A stretch of DNA of 64,000 bases from Lachnospiraceae bacterium. GTDB taxonomy: Bacteria > Bacillota > Clostridia > Lachnospirales > Lachnospiraceae. The notes beneath the pieces were generated by a model. It was not told the origin of the DNA. It saw only the letters and a list, made by a program, of their open reading frames with translations, and made no database searches. Below, piece by piece: positions 55,815 through 64,000 of the stretch. Every line of letters starts with the position of its first letter. Position 1 is the stretch's first letter. The stretch lies in NCBI GenBank assembly GCA_003979345.1, contig RYVZ01000003.1:102201-166200 (forward strand), written 5' to 3'. Made by a program: the position numbers and the translations under genes.

Positions 55815-58343
55815 ATGAAAAAAATGATCTTTCATGGGATCATATGCGCGGTGACATTTTTGGCAGCGCTGATGATCATTAGCAGCCTTTTGAATCAGGG
55901 AAATACAGATATGACGGAAGAAATGCGTCCGGCGGGCCTGCCGTTAGTCTACATGAATGTAGACGGGGAGCGGGTAAACTGTCTGCACGGCTATCAGGTG
56001 CTTCCGCAGCTTTCAAGTCTGCGCGAGAGCATCACGCCGCTTGGCGACGGGAGGACGCTTTCTTTTGACGTGCAGAAATATGGGTGTATGGTCAGCCGGA
56101 TCTTTTTTGAAGTGCGCAGTGTGGACGGCGCACGTCTGATCGAGGACGGCCAGCTGATGGACTTTACAGACATTGGGGATGAAATTCATGTAGATTTTGC
56201 GATCAAAGATTTGATCGAGGAGCAGACGGAATATAGCCTGATCTTAAAACTGGAGCTGGATACGGAGCAGGAGGTTTCTTATACGACCCGTATCATCCTT
56301 GCCACGGATTATCATGCCGAGGAAAAGATCGCGTTTGCGCGTGAATTTTCGGCACGGACGTTTGATCGTGAGGAAGCGCGGGAAATCATCAAATATCTGG
56401 AATCGAATTCGCAGGGAGATAATACAACGTTTGGCGTTGTCGACATCCATAGCAGTTTTAATCAGATCACATGGGGCTCGCTTGGAGTGGAAAAAGAGAC
56501 GGAGCCGGTATTTACGCTTCGCGAGCTCGCCTCCCAGACGGCATCCGTTTCGGGGGATTACATCGTATCCGTACAGGAGGGAAAAAACAGGCATTATTAC
56601 CGGGTCGAGGAATTTTATCGGCTGCGTTATACAGTGGACCGCATTTATTTGTTGGACTTTGAGCGCACGATGACGCAGATCTTTGATGAGAAAAATACAA
56701 GCGCTTACGCAGGGAATAAGATCGTGCTTGGTATTCAGGAAGAAGAGCCGGTGCTTGTGGAGTCCGACGGCGGAAATGTTTTTGCCTTCGTATGCGATAA
56801 GGGATTGTATTCCTATAATGTATCCGAACAGAAGATGGCGGTACTCTATACGTTTCAGGATGATACCTTTGATGAAAGATGTATGTATGATGCGCATAAT
56901 ATGAAGATCCTGACCGTTGATGAGACGGGGAATGTCCGGTTTGTTGTGTATGGCTATATGAACCGCGGGCTTCATGAAGGCCAGGTCGGAATCCTGGTAT
57001 GCTATTATAACAGCCTGCTCAACACGGTTGAAGAGGAGATCTATATACCCTATGACAAAAGTTATGCAATTCTGGAAGCAGAGATGAAGATGCTTTCCTA
57101 TGTGAGCAGGACGAATATTTTTTATTTCATTCTAAACGGGGACATTTATGCAGTCAGTCTGGACAGCCGCAGTTATGAGATCATGGCGGAAAATCTGGAA
57201 GTTGGAAGATTTCAGGTCTCGCCCGACCAGAGCTTTCTTGTATGGCAGGAGGGAAAGAGCGCGGAGGCAAGTGTTTCACTTGTGCATATGAATCTGAATA
57301 CGCAGATGCGCAGAAAAATAGATGCAGGCATCGGCAGTTATATCAAGCCGATCGGGTTTATGGGAAATGATCTGATCTATGGCGTGGCGCGCCGGGAGGA
57401 TATTTATACGGACAGTTATGGCATCAGCACATTTCCGATGTATGAAATCATTATTATGGACGAGAACGGAACGATATTAAAAGAATACGGCAGCGAAGGG
57501 ATTTATGTCACAGACGGGCAGATTATGGACAACCAGCTCAATATGTCGCGTGTCATGAAAAGAGAAGACGGATCTTATGTGGAGGCAGCGGATGACCAGA
57601 TCGTCAACAATATTGAGCAGGAAACAGGGATCAATACACTCGAGAGACCGGTCACCGAAAAATATGAGACGATCGTACAGATCGTTGTGAAAAATACGAT
57701 CGATGAAAAAGCGTTGCAGATCTTAACGCCGAAAGAAGTGCTTTTTGAGGGAAACAGAATACTCGCCGTTTCGGAGGATAATTATATTGAGCGGTTTTAC
57801 GTATATGCGAAAGACGGTGTGATCGGAATTTATAATCATGCCGCCGATGCGATCAATCTTGCCTATGAAAAAATGGGTGTGGTCGTGGACGATACGGGGT
57901 ATTATATCTGGGTGAGAGGAAACCGCCGCACGCGCAATCAGATCATGGCGATCTCTGCGCAGAGTGCAAACGAGACAAGAGGTTCGACAGCGGTTTGCCT
58001 TGATACGCTTCTCGCATATGAAGGAGTGGCACGCAACAGCCAGTATCTGCTTGATGAGGGGGAGAATGTGCTTCAGATCCTGAGAGAGGGACTCCCCGAT
58101 TGCCGTATCTTAGACCTTTCGGAATGCAGCCTGGATGCAATTCTTTATTACGTCAATCGGGATATCCCAGTGCTGGCGCTGATGCGGGAGAACTCGGTAC
58201 TGATCATTGGTTATAATGATTCACAAATCGTTCTCATGGATCCGAAATCAGACAGCCTGTATAAAAAAAGTATTACTGAGGCAGACGAGTGGTTCCGCAC
58301 TAACCGCGCGGTATTTATCTCCTATTTAGAGGAGCAGTCATAA
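55815..58343 (+). CDS. Large membrane-anchored extracellular protein with degenerate C39-like C-terminus
   Basis: This 842-residue protein has one N-terminal membrane helix, IFHGIICAVTFLAALMIISS, and the rest is predicted to be outside. The middle is rich in beta stretches, many ending with acidic or Tyr residues (GIQEEEPVLVESDGGNVFAF, then FQVSPDQSFLVWQEG), as in a propeller. The last 130 residues resemble a peptidase C39-like domain: TRGSTAVCLDTLLAYEG in place of NCGPASLAMVLNYYG, and NSVLIIGYNDSQIVLMDP in place of HAVVIVGYD. The catalytic Cys and His appear to be lost, which suggests a binding rather than cleaving role. It overlaps the converging queT gene by 22 bases. Confidence 0.8.
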   Translation: MKKMIFHGIICAVTFLAALMIISSLLNQGNTDMTEEMRPAGLPLVYMNVDGERVNCLHGYQVLPQLSSLRESITPLGDGRTLSFDVQKYGCMVSRIFFEVRSVDGARLIEDGQLMDFTDIGDEIHVDFAIKDLIEEQTEYSLILKLELDTEQEVSYTTRIILATDYHAEEKIAFAREFSARTFDREEAREIIKYLESNSQGDNTTFGVVDIHSSFNQITWGSLGVEKETEPVFTLRELASQTASVSGDYIVSVQEGKNRHYYRVEEFYRLRYTVDRIYLLDFERTMTQIFDEKNTSAYAGNKIVLGIQEEEPVLVESDGGNVFAFVCDKGLYSYNVSEQKMAVLYTFQDDTFDERCMYDAHNMKILTVDETGNVRFVVYGYMNRGLHEGQVGILVCYYNSLLNTVEEEIYIPYDKSYAILEAEMKMLSYVSRTNIFYFILNGDIYAVSLDSRSYEIMAENLEVGRFQVSPDQSFLVWQEGKSAEASVSLVHMNLNTQMRRKIDAGIGSYIKPIGFMGNDLIYGVARREDIYTDSYGISTFPMYEIIIMDENGTILKEYGSEGIYVTDGQIMDNQLNMSRVMKREDGSYVEAADDQIVNNIEQETGINTLERPVTEKYETIVQIVVKNTIDEKALQILTPKEVLFEGNRILAVSEDNYIERFYVYAKDGVIGIYNHAADAINLAYEKMGVVVDDTGYYIWVRGNRRTRNQIMAISAQSANETRGSTAVCLDTLLAYEGVARNSQYLLDEGENVLQILREGLPDCRILDLSECSLDAILYYVNRDIPVLALMRENSVLIIGYNDSQIVLMDPKSDSLYKKSITEADEWFRTNRAVFISYLEEQS

Positions 58344-58819
58344 AAAATTTGTCTTCTGTATTTGTTTAGGACAAAAAGAAGAAGCATGCCGAGCACACCT
58401 GCCGATAAGATCTCGCCGGCCCCGACTGTGATAAAAGACAGCCAAAGCGGACCGATACCGTAAGCAGCCCGGATCACAAACGGAATGATCAGAGTGTTTG
58501 CGGCAATCGGCGGAAGCGGGGCAAGCCACTTATGCCCGCGCAGAAGATAAGTTCCGACAGCGGCAATAAGCGTTGCTAATGAACCAAAGATAATGTCAAG
58601 CAGCGCGCCGCCTGCAAGAATATTACTGAGCAGGCATCCGATAAAAACACCGGGTATGGCAGCGGGGGTAAAGTACGGAAGAATGGTCAAAGCTTCTGAG
58701 AAGCGGACCTGGACCTGCATCGAGGAAAGACCGAGCGCAGCGGAAATGAGCGTAAAAACCACATACAGCGCTGCGATCATCGCTGCCTGTGTCAGAAACA
58801 GAATACGTTTGTTCTTCAT
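58322..58819 (-). CDS. queT: QueT-family queuosine-precursor transporter
   Basis: This 165-residue membrane protein has about five helices (QAAMIAALYVVFTLISAALG, then AIPGVFIGCLLSNILAGGAL, then IIFGSLATLIAAVGTYLL, and others). It matches the QueT family, predicted substrate-binding subunits of energy-coupling-factor (ECF) transporters for preQ0/preQ1. SSMQVQVRFSEALTILPYF is the characteristic N-terminal segment. The assignment is supported by a preQ1-I riboswitch overlapping its ribosome site. Its 3' end overlaps that of the opposing gene by 22 bases. ECF energising subunits are not in the window. Confidence 0.92.
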   Translation of the reverse strand: MKNKRILFLTQAAMIAALYVVFTLISAALGLSSMQVQVRFSEALTILPYFTPAAIPGVFIGCLLSNILAGGALLDIIFGSLATLIAAVGTYLLRGHKWLAPLPPIAANTLIIPFVIRAAYGIGPLWLSFITVGAGEILSAGVLGMLLLFVLNKYRRQIFYDCSSK

Positions 58820-58827
58820 GTGAAATT

Positions 58828-58871
58828 CTCCTTTAGTTTTGTTTTACGTCAGGAAGGTCTCGAACTGACGT
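58828..58871 (-). promoter_or_regulatory. preQ1-I riboswitch upstream of queT
   Basis: The minus strand reads ACGTCAG, then a loop TTCGAGACCTT, then CTGACGT, then an A-rich AAAACAAAACTAAAGGAG. The first stem is ACGTCAG with CTGACGT. CCTT in the loop can pair with AAGG of the tail to form the H-type pseudoknot. The A-rich linker is typical of the class, and the AAGGAG that pairs is also the ribosome site of queT, so preQ1 binding should block translation. Confidence 0.88.
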
Positions 58872-58895
58872 TTTTTGTGCGGCAAAATAATTGCC

Positions 58896-58929
58896 AAAAA
58901 GACTGCCGGGCTAACAGGAAGTCTTTTTT
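58896..58929 (-). terminator. Terminator of dnaD-dnaC-prs operon
   Basis: On the minus strand AAAAAGACT...AGTCTTTTT forms a stem with an imperfect inner part, followed by GG. It lies between prs and the queT riboswitch. Confidence 0.65.
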
Positions 58930-58935
58930 ATATAT

Positions 58936-60132
58936 TTATGAAACCGTCTGCCTGTCCACTTTGTATTTTGCGAGAAGCGCCTGAATGCGGTCGTTCGGAT
59001 TGAGCAGATCACTGATCGAAGAGTCATGGTTTAAGGTATCGATCAAATATGCGATATACTTGCTTAAGTCGCAATTGATGTAATAGGGCTTAGAAAGCAG
59101 TTCGGGAGTCTGATAGATCAGATTTGTCGTCAACACTTTGGTGATGATGCCGCTTTCATAAGCCGTGTCAAATTTAGCGAGACCGTTTGTAAAAAGCCCG
59201 AATGTAGAGAACACAAAGATTCGTCCAGCTTTACGCTTTTTTAGTTCTGTCGCAACATCAAGCATGCTGTCGCCGGACGAGATCATGTCGTCAATAATGA
59301 TCATATCCTTGCCCTCGACGTCCGTACCGAGAAATTCATGTGCGACGATCGGATTCTTACCATTGACAATCTGCGTGTAATCCCTGCGTTTATAGAACAT
59401 ACCCATATCGAGTCCGAGCACGTTTGCAATATAGATCGCACGGCGCATGCCGCCTTCATCCGGACTGATGACCATCATGTGGTCGGAATCGATCTGCAAG
59501 TCGTTGACATTGCGCAATAGTCCTTTTATAAACTGATAAGCAGGCTGCACCGTTTCAAATCCGTGGAGGGGGATCGCGTTCTGTACACGCGGGTCGTGCG
59601 CGTCGAATGTGATGATATTATCGACGCCCATTGCGACCAGCTCCTGAAGTGCGATCGCGCAGTCTAAAGATTCGCGGGAGGTACGCTTATGTTGGCGGCT
59701 CTCATAGAGGAACGGCATAATGACCGTGATGCGTCTTGCCTTTCCGCCGACGGCGGCGATGATCCGCTTTAAGTCCTGAAAGTGATCATCGGGGGACATG
59801 TGATTTTCGTAACCGCTCAGCGGATAAGTCAGGCTGTAATTGGCGACATCCACGAGCAGATAGAGGTCTGTCCCGCGGACGGATTCTAAGATCACGCCCT
59901 TTGCCTCGCCCGAACCGAAACGGGGAACTTTTGCACCTAAAATGTAGGAATTACGCTGGTAACCGGCAAATGCAAGGGATTCCTTGTGTTCGCTCTCGCG
60001 CTCCGTTCTCCATTTTACGAGGTAATAATCCACTTTTTCACCGAGGGATCTGCAACCCTCAAGCGGAATGATGCCAAGAGAACCTACCGGAATGGTTTCA
60101 AGATTTCTTTTTTCCTCGCGCTTCGTGGTCAT
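58936..60132 (-). CDS. prs: Ribose-phosphate pyrophosphokinase (PRPP synthase), long form
   Basis: This enzyme makes PRPP from ribose-5-phosphate and ATP for nucleotide, His and Trp synthesis. It is 398 residues long against about 315 for the usual bacterial enzyme. Extra residues lie at the N-terminus, ahead of NSYILGAKVPRFGSGEAKG. The catalytic loop region MPFLYESRQHKRTSRESLD, the metal-binding TFDAHDPRVQNAIP and the PRPP loop MIIIDDMISSGDSMLDVA are conserved. Similar long forms occur in Lachnospiraceae. It starts 9 bases after dnaC, so it is expressed with the helicase-loading genes. Confidence 0.95.
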   Translation of the reverse strand: MTTKREEKRNLETIPVGSLGIIPLEGCRSLGEKVDYYLVKWRTERESEHKESLAFAGYQRNSYILGAKVPRFGSGEAKGVILESVRGTDLYLLVDVANYSLTYPLSGYENHMSPDDHFQDLKRIIAAVGGKARRITVIMPFLYESRQHKRTSRESLDCAIALQELVAMGVDNIITFDAHDPRVQNAIPLHGFETVQPAYQFIKGLLRNVNDLQIDSDHMMVISPDEGGMRRAIYIANVLGLDMGMFYKRRDYTQIVNGKNPIVAHEFLGTDVEGKDMIIIDDMISSGDSMLDVATELKKRKAGRIFVFSTFGLFTNGLAKFDTAYESGIITKVLTTNLIYQTPELLSKPYYINCDLSKYIAYLIDTLNHDSSISDLLNPNDRIQALLAKYKVDRQTVS

Positions 60133-60141
60133 GAATGAGCC

Positions 60142-61113
60142 TCACTTTCTGGTTAGTAGTCTTTTTTTATACATTCTGATGTCAGGTCCGCTTAGTTTGC
60201 ATATTTCATAGCTGCTTGTGATCCGTGAAAAAATGCGCTCAGAATAACGGTCCGAAAGTTCCTGTAAGGAAAGATTGGTTGATATAATGGTCGCTTTTTT
60301 GCGTAAGTGCCGCTCGTTTAAGCAGGAAAACAGCTGTGAAGCGACGAAGGAATTGGTGAGCTCCGTCCCCAGATCGTCAATGATGAGCAGATCGCACCCA
60401 AACAGGTCGTCCAAAAATCCGCTAAGCTCTTCGCGGTTATCGCGCTGAAAAGCACAGCGTGACAATTCATTAAATAATCTGGTCGCGCTGAAATAAATGA
60501 TAAGATTGCCCTTTTCAATCAGTTCCTTTGCAACACAACCGGAAAGAAAAGATTTTCCTGTTCCTACTGTACCATAAAAAAAGAGATTGTGATAGTCGGA
60601 ATTAAAGTTCCTGACAAAATTTTTACAGGTCGTCACGGCGTTCTGAAAGCGCGTCAGATCTTCGCCCCCGTAGTATTCATAGGAGAGCGCATCGAAATTG
60701 TCCTGCTTTAAGAGTTCGCGGATACCGGACTGCTCATATAAAAGAGAAACGGAAGCCTGACGGAAGCAAGCGCATTTGACGCCGTCAATATAGCCGGTAT
60801 CCCTGCATTGAGGGCAGGTATAGTGTATGTCCAGATAGTCCGCGGGATATCCCCCGCGGGAAAGAAGGTTTGCCTTTTTTGCCCTGATGAGTGCTATGTC
60901 CTCGGTAATACGCCGTGCATCCTCGCTTCGACCGTCAAGCAGAAGATCAGCTTTTTGCAGGAAAAGTGCCGACTCCTCACGTTCAAGTGTCTCATAACCG
61001 GGAAGTGCCTCACGGATTTCGGAAAGCCGGGCATTGCGTTCATGCTGATGCATAAGCTGCCGTTCGTCGTAGATTCTCATAATGGAATCATATTGGGAAT
61101 TGGATAACGCCAC
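60142..61113 (-). CDS. DnaC/DnaI-type helicase loader ATPase
   Basis: This 323-residue AAA+ protein loads the replicative helicase. An N-terminal helical region has a zinc-ribbon-like YTCPQCRDTGYIDGVKCACF with four Cys, as in DnaI. The ATPase domain has Walker A LFFYGTVGTGKSFLSGCVA, Walker B CDLLIIDDLGTEL and sensor/arginine-finger segment SDRYSERIFSRITSSYEIC. The family includes IstB, but the zinc ribbon and the neighbouring DnaD gene favour the helicase loader. It ends 9 bases before the prs start. Confidence 0.93.
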   Translation of the reverse strand: MALSNSQYDSIMRIYDERQLMHQHERNARLSEIREALPGYETLEREESALFLQKADLLLDGRSEDARRITEDIALIRAKKANLLSRGGYPADYLDIHYTCPQCRDTGYIDGVKCACFRQASVSLLYEQSGIRELLKQDNFDALSYEYYGGEDLTRFQNAVTTCKNFVRNFNSDYHNLFFYGTVGTGKSFLSGCVAKELIEKGNLIIYFSATRLFNELSRCAFQRDNREELSGFLDDLFGCDLLIIDDLGTELTNSFVASQLFSCLNERHLRKKATIISTNLSLQELSDRYSERIFSRITSSYEICKLSGPDIRMYKKRLLTRK

Positions 61114-61124
61114 AAAAATCCTCC

Positions 61125-62189
61125 TTAGTTGCTTAGGATCTCTTTCTCAAGTTCGCCGAAATCATAAGTATTCTGCTTGAATTGGTTGAATTTATTCCGG
61201 TCGCTCCCGCTTCGGGATGACGTGCCGGATATGGTCTTGGACGCCGCGCGGTGTGACGCATCCAGGGCGGAGATATCTTCTTTGGTCTGCACATGCTGAT
61301 CATGCCAGTTCGAAAGAATGCCGTCGGCATACTCAAAGCGGTGCTTATCAGTTGCCAAGACAGTGCGGTCGCACGCTTCCATGATAATTTCGGGAACAAA
61401 TGAGTAGTCTTTCGTCCATTTGCGGATGAAGGACACTTCGCGCTCGGTCGGGGTTCCCGATTTGCCGAGTGCGCGCATGATGTCGTAAACGGTGCGGTCA
61501 TAGCGGGTACAGCAGCGCGCGGCTTCCTTTGGCGAGGTGACTCCGTTTTCTGCCCAGGTAATGGCGACGCGCTCGATATAACGGAAATCTTTTTTATCAC
61601 GCTCCACGCAGTACTGGATCAGATAATCGATCAGATCATTTGAAAAATGCAAGGTATCCGACAGGAAAAGGATGGTTGCAACATTGGACTGCGAAAGCGG
61701 TCTGCCAATATAAGTCTGGATCGCAAACATAAGCTGCTTTGTCTCTTCGCGCTTTTGAAAAGCGGAAAGTCTGTCAAGCGAATAAACGGGCTTATCAAAG
61801 GAAGACGCTCTCGAAGGCTTCTCTGATTTCTCGGCGGCGGTTTTGTGGATGGAAATAATTTCGGCGCCGGTCTGTTTTGACTCGGAGGCGGATTCGGAAA
61901 GATGTTCGATACGAATCCCGCATAAGTTTTTATCGGCATCGTATGTCAGGGAGAGCAGATGCTTCTTTTCCCAGTAACGAAGCGCCCGAATGACGTCCTG
62001 CTCCGTATAATTAAAAATATCCGTAATGTCAGAAATGCCCGTCGCCTTATGGGCATTGATCGTGCGCAGAAGGTAGAGATAGATCTTGATCTGCGCATCG
62101 TTTGCCTCTGCCAGATATTCGTCAATAAAACGGTTTGGGACGAGTGTATGACTAATATAGTTATCTTGCGAAACCTGAAACATGTTCAT
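61125..62189 (-). CDS. DnaD-domain replication initiation protein
   Basis: This 354-residue protein is of the DnaD/DnaB family, which remodels DNA and recruits the helicase loader. An N-terminal winged helix (DEYLAEANDAQIKIYLYLLR) is followed by a linker. A DnaD-type domain then appears once or twice (SQSNVATILFLSDTLHFSND, then KRDKKDFRYIERVAITWAEN) with the YxxxIxxxW pattern. The gene starts the dnaD-dnaC-prs unit and ends 11 bases before dnaC. The ATG at 62189 is the start used here. Confidence 0.9.
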   Translation of the reverse strand: MNMFQVSQDNYISHTLVPNRFIDEYLAEANDAQIKIYLYLLRTINAHKATGISDITDIFNYTEQDVIRALRYWEKKHLLSLTYDADKNLCGIRIEHLSESASESKQTGAEIISIHKTAAEKSEKPSRASSFDKPVYSLDRLSAFQKREETKQLMFAIQTYIGRPLSQSNVATILFLSDTLHFSNDLIDYLIQYCVERDKKDFRYIERVAITWAENGVTSPKEAARCCTRYDRTVYDIMRALGKSGTPTEREVSFIRKWTKDYSFVPEIIMEACDRTVLATDKHRFEYADGILSNWHDQHVQTKEDISALDASHRAASKTISGTSSRSGSDRNKFNQFKQNTYDFGELEKEILSN

Positions 62190-62547
62190 GATGCCACCTG
62201 CTTTATAGGATTTATAACAGTTCTGCGGTGAAATGGGAAAACAGGCTGCAGGGCAGCGGCGCCTGAACTGCTACAGAAATATAAGGAAATGCTGACGGAT
62301 CAATATCTCCTTGAAATTATATGCGGTTAATCTGTGGAAACCAGTTCAGTATAGCATAGCAGGGCAAAAATAGATACAGGCAAATTGACGAAAAGAAGGC
62401 TGTGATCTATGGCGCGGACCAAATGTGAAAAATGTGGAAATTGTGGATGAAATCAGTGCATGTCCGGGAACAGGGGATCAAAAGAAATAAAAATCCACAT
62501 TTTCTCACGCACTGTCTGGCAGAAAAAAATGTGGATTTTGTGGATGA
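62190..62547. other. Intergenic region between dnaD and murC with clustered DnaA-box-like motifs
   Basis: About 360 bases without a gene. Five copies of TGTGGA-type sequence lie within 215 bases: TGTGGAAA at 62333, TGTGGAAAT at 62433, TGTGGATGA at 62442, TGTGGATTT at 62530 and TGTGGATGA at 62539. The reverse DnaA box is TGTGGATAA. The last two copies form part of the murC terminator and the end of murC lies right beside them. A run of AT-rich sequence is also present. Confidence 0.5.
62490..62539 (-). terminator. Terminator after murC
   Basis: AAAATCCACATTTT and AAAATGTGGATTTT form a 14-bp stem around a 22-base loop. On the minus strand it follows the murC stop and leads into an AT-rich tract. 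Confidence 0.75.
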
Positions 62548-63927
62548 TTATTTTTTTAAGAGCATTTCGCCGATGTTTACAACATCTCCGGCGCCCATAG
62601 TTATCAACAAATCACCGTTTATGCAATTTTTTTGAATAAACGCCGCAATGTCTGAAAAACTTCCCGGACAGTCGCAGGGGACTTGAAGTGCGCGAAGCTC
62701 TTCTGCAAGTGTCTCAGAACTGATGCCGAGCGTATCTGTCTCACGCGCCGGAAATATATCCGCAAGGATCACGTGATCCGCCGCAGAGAGGGCGCGCGCA
62801 AAGTCTTTGAGAAATGTTTTTGTGCGCGTATAGGTGTGAGGCTGAAAAACGCACCACAGCTTCCGGTGGGGGTAATGCACCGCGGCGCGCAGGGTCGCTG
62901 TTATTTCTGTCGGGTGGTGCGCATAATCATCTATTATGGTAACGCCGTGAAAATCGCCTTTATATTCAAAACGGCGGCTTGTTCCGGAAAAATCGGAAAG
63001 TGCCTGCAGGGTGATCCCGTCGGAAATGCCGAGTGTCCCTGCAAGTGCGATCGCCGCAAGGGAATTTAAGATGTTGTGCTCGCCGGGAACATGCAGCGTA
63101 ACCGTACAAGCGGGAAGTTCCTTTCGGACAAGGGTATAGGAAGCATTCCCGTAGCCGTCATAGGAAACTGCACGGTAGGAATAATCGCAGGAAGCACTGC
63201 TGCCGAATGTAACGATCCGGCAGGAGAGCCCTTTGGTCAGGGCTGCAAGATCAGGAATTTCCGCATGAATGATCAATACGCCGTCGGCGGGCAGAAGGGA
63301 GGCAAACCGATGAAAGGATTCACGGATCTCTTCAATATTGTGAAAGAAATCCATATGATCTTCCTCGACATTGAGGATGATGCCGATATGCGGAAAGAAG
63401 CTTAAAAAGCTGTTGGTGTATTCGCATGCTTCCGTTAAAAAAATATCGGAATGACCAATGCGGAAATTGGAGCCGGTCTCCTTTAAGATGCCCCCGATAG
63501 AAATAGTCGGGTCGGCATCTGCATGCAGTAAAATGGACGAGATCATGGAAGTGGTCGTCGTTTTACCGTGTGTGCCGCTGACGGCAATAGAGGTACGATA
63601 GCATTTCATGACCTGACCGAGAAGTTCTGCGCGGGTCAGCATGGGAATACATGCTTCTTTAGCCGCTGCAAATTCGGGATTATCTGCATGGATCGCGGCG
63701 GTATACACGACGAGGGCGGGAGCCGGGATCAGATTTTCTGCGCGCTGTCCGATCTGTATGTGCGCGCCTTTTTTGTCAAGCGCATCAGTCAGTGCAGACG
63801 CCTTCGCATCCGAGCCGGACACGACGAAACCCTGAGTAAGCAAAAGCTCGGCAAGTCCGCTCATACTGATGCCGCCGATGCCAATAAAATGAATATGGAT
63901 TGGATGATGAAAATCAATCTGATACAT
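62548..63927 (-). CDS. murC: UDP-N-acetylmuramate--L-alanine ligase
   Basis: This 459-residue Mur ligase adds L-alanine to UDP-N-acetylmuramate in the cytoplasm, starting the peptide stem of peptidoglycan. It has the Rossmann-type N-terminus HIHFIGIGGISMSGLAELL, the ATP P-loop SGTHGKTTTTSMI, the middle-domain EEDHMDFF and IIDDYAHHPTEI, and the C-terminal FQPHTYTRTKTFLKDFA. The ATG at 63927 has AGGAAGTG upstream; a GTG at 63945 is less likely. The gene begins 55 bases before the adapter that ends the contig, so its upstream region is not fully seen. Confidence 0.97.
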   Translation of the reverse strand: MYQIDFHHPIHIHFIGIGGISMSGLAELLLTQGFVVSGSDAKASALTDALDKKGAHIQIGQRAENLIPAPALVVYTAAIHADNPEFAAAKEACIPMLTRAELLGQVMKCYRTSIAVSGTHGKTTTTSMISSILLHADADPTISIGGILKETGSNFRIGHSDIFLTEACEYTNSFLSFFPHIGIILNVEEDHMDFFHNIEEIRESFHRFASLLPADGVLIIHAEIPDLAALTKGLSCRIVTFGSSASCDYSYRAVSYDGYGNASYTLVRKELPACTVTLHVPGEHNILNSLAAIALAGTLGISDGITLQALSDFSGTSRRFEYKGDFHGVTIIDDYAHHPTEITATLRAAVHYPHRKLWCVFQPHTYTRTKTFLKDFARALSAADHVILADIFPARETDTLGISSETLAEELRALQVPCDCPGSFSDIAAFIQKNCINGDLLITMGAGDVVNIGEMLLKK

Positions 63928-63981
63928 GAAAGCACTTCCTGTCACAAATGATAATGGTTAGATTCTGTGGCTATTATATAT

Positions 63982-64000
63982 CTGTCTCTTATACACATCT
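63982..64000. other. Nextera/Tn5 mosaic-end adapter sequence at contig end
   Basis: The last 19 bases are CTGTCTCTTATACACATCT, identical to the Tn5 mosaic-end adapter used in Nextera libraries. It is an untrimmed library sequence, not genomic DNA. Confidence 0.95.

Overview
The window reads as a draft-assembly contig from the Firmicutes class Clostridia, most likely family Lachnospiraceae. The support is the gene content: class II GalT, a roughly 400-residue Prs, DnaD and a DnaC-type helicase loader, AtpZ/AtpI ahead of an F-type ATPase, strong AGGAGG ribosome sites, many TTG/GTG starts and several chemoreceptors without local flagellar genes. The last 19 bases match the Tn5/Nextera mosaic-end adapter, so the right end is not native DNA.

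1-11.3 kb. A 3'-truncated glycoside-hydrolase-like lipoprotein (minus strand) is followed by a small unknown protein, a membrane chemoreceptor, thiamine pyrophosphokinase, two tRNA-Gly genes, an ECF sigma/anti-sigma pair, a small membrane/zinc-ribbon pair, a hotdog thioesterase, oligoendopeptidase F, an unknown protein and an XRE regulator.

11.5-18.6 kb. This is the most unusual part: one co-directional cluster with two paralogous NHL-propeller lipoproteins, three FtsX-like permeases (two of them tandem paralogues with nearly identical 3' ends), a small secreted cysteine-rich protein lying between the two paralogous permeases, and a MacB/LolD-type ATPase. It resembles a secreted-peptide plus dedicated ABC transporter (export, immunity or sensing) system, with lipoprotein propellers as added surface parts. 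I do not recognise it as a described system.

18.6-22.3 kb. Two close XRE paralogues with related upstream regions flank a soluble CZB chemoreceptor. An HTH-receiver fusion protein follows.

22.4-47 kb. This is mixed metabolism and surface genes: a low-molecular-weight phosphatase, DegV, DUF3783, an iron-sulfur aldo/keto reductase with an AraC regulator, galK-galT, a serpin lipoprotein with a predicted Met-Ser reactive bond, another lipoprotein, two chemoreceptors (one apparently frameshifted near its 5' end), a DEDDh exonuclease, VanW, an AIR-synthase-like protein, an Lrp-aminotransferase pair, trmL, rpiB, upp, a dCMP deaminase and a coiled-coil SleB-type hydrolase. A DUF402 protein is divergent from the ATP synthase operon.

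47.2-55 kb. The full F1Fo ATP synthase operon (atpZ-I-B-E-F-H-A-G-D-C) is present. Its c subunit carries the Gln/Glu-Thr-Thr/Tyr set typical of Na+-binding rings. Repeated hairpins flank atpE.

55-64 kb. Two proteins of unknown role follow, the second with what looks like an inactivated C39-like domain. On the minus strand are queT with a preQ1-I riboswitch, the dnaD-dnaC-prs operon and murC.
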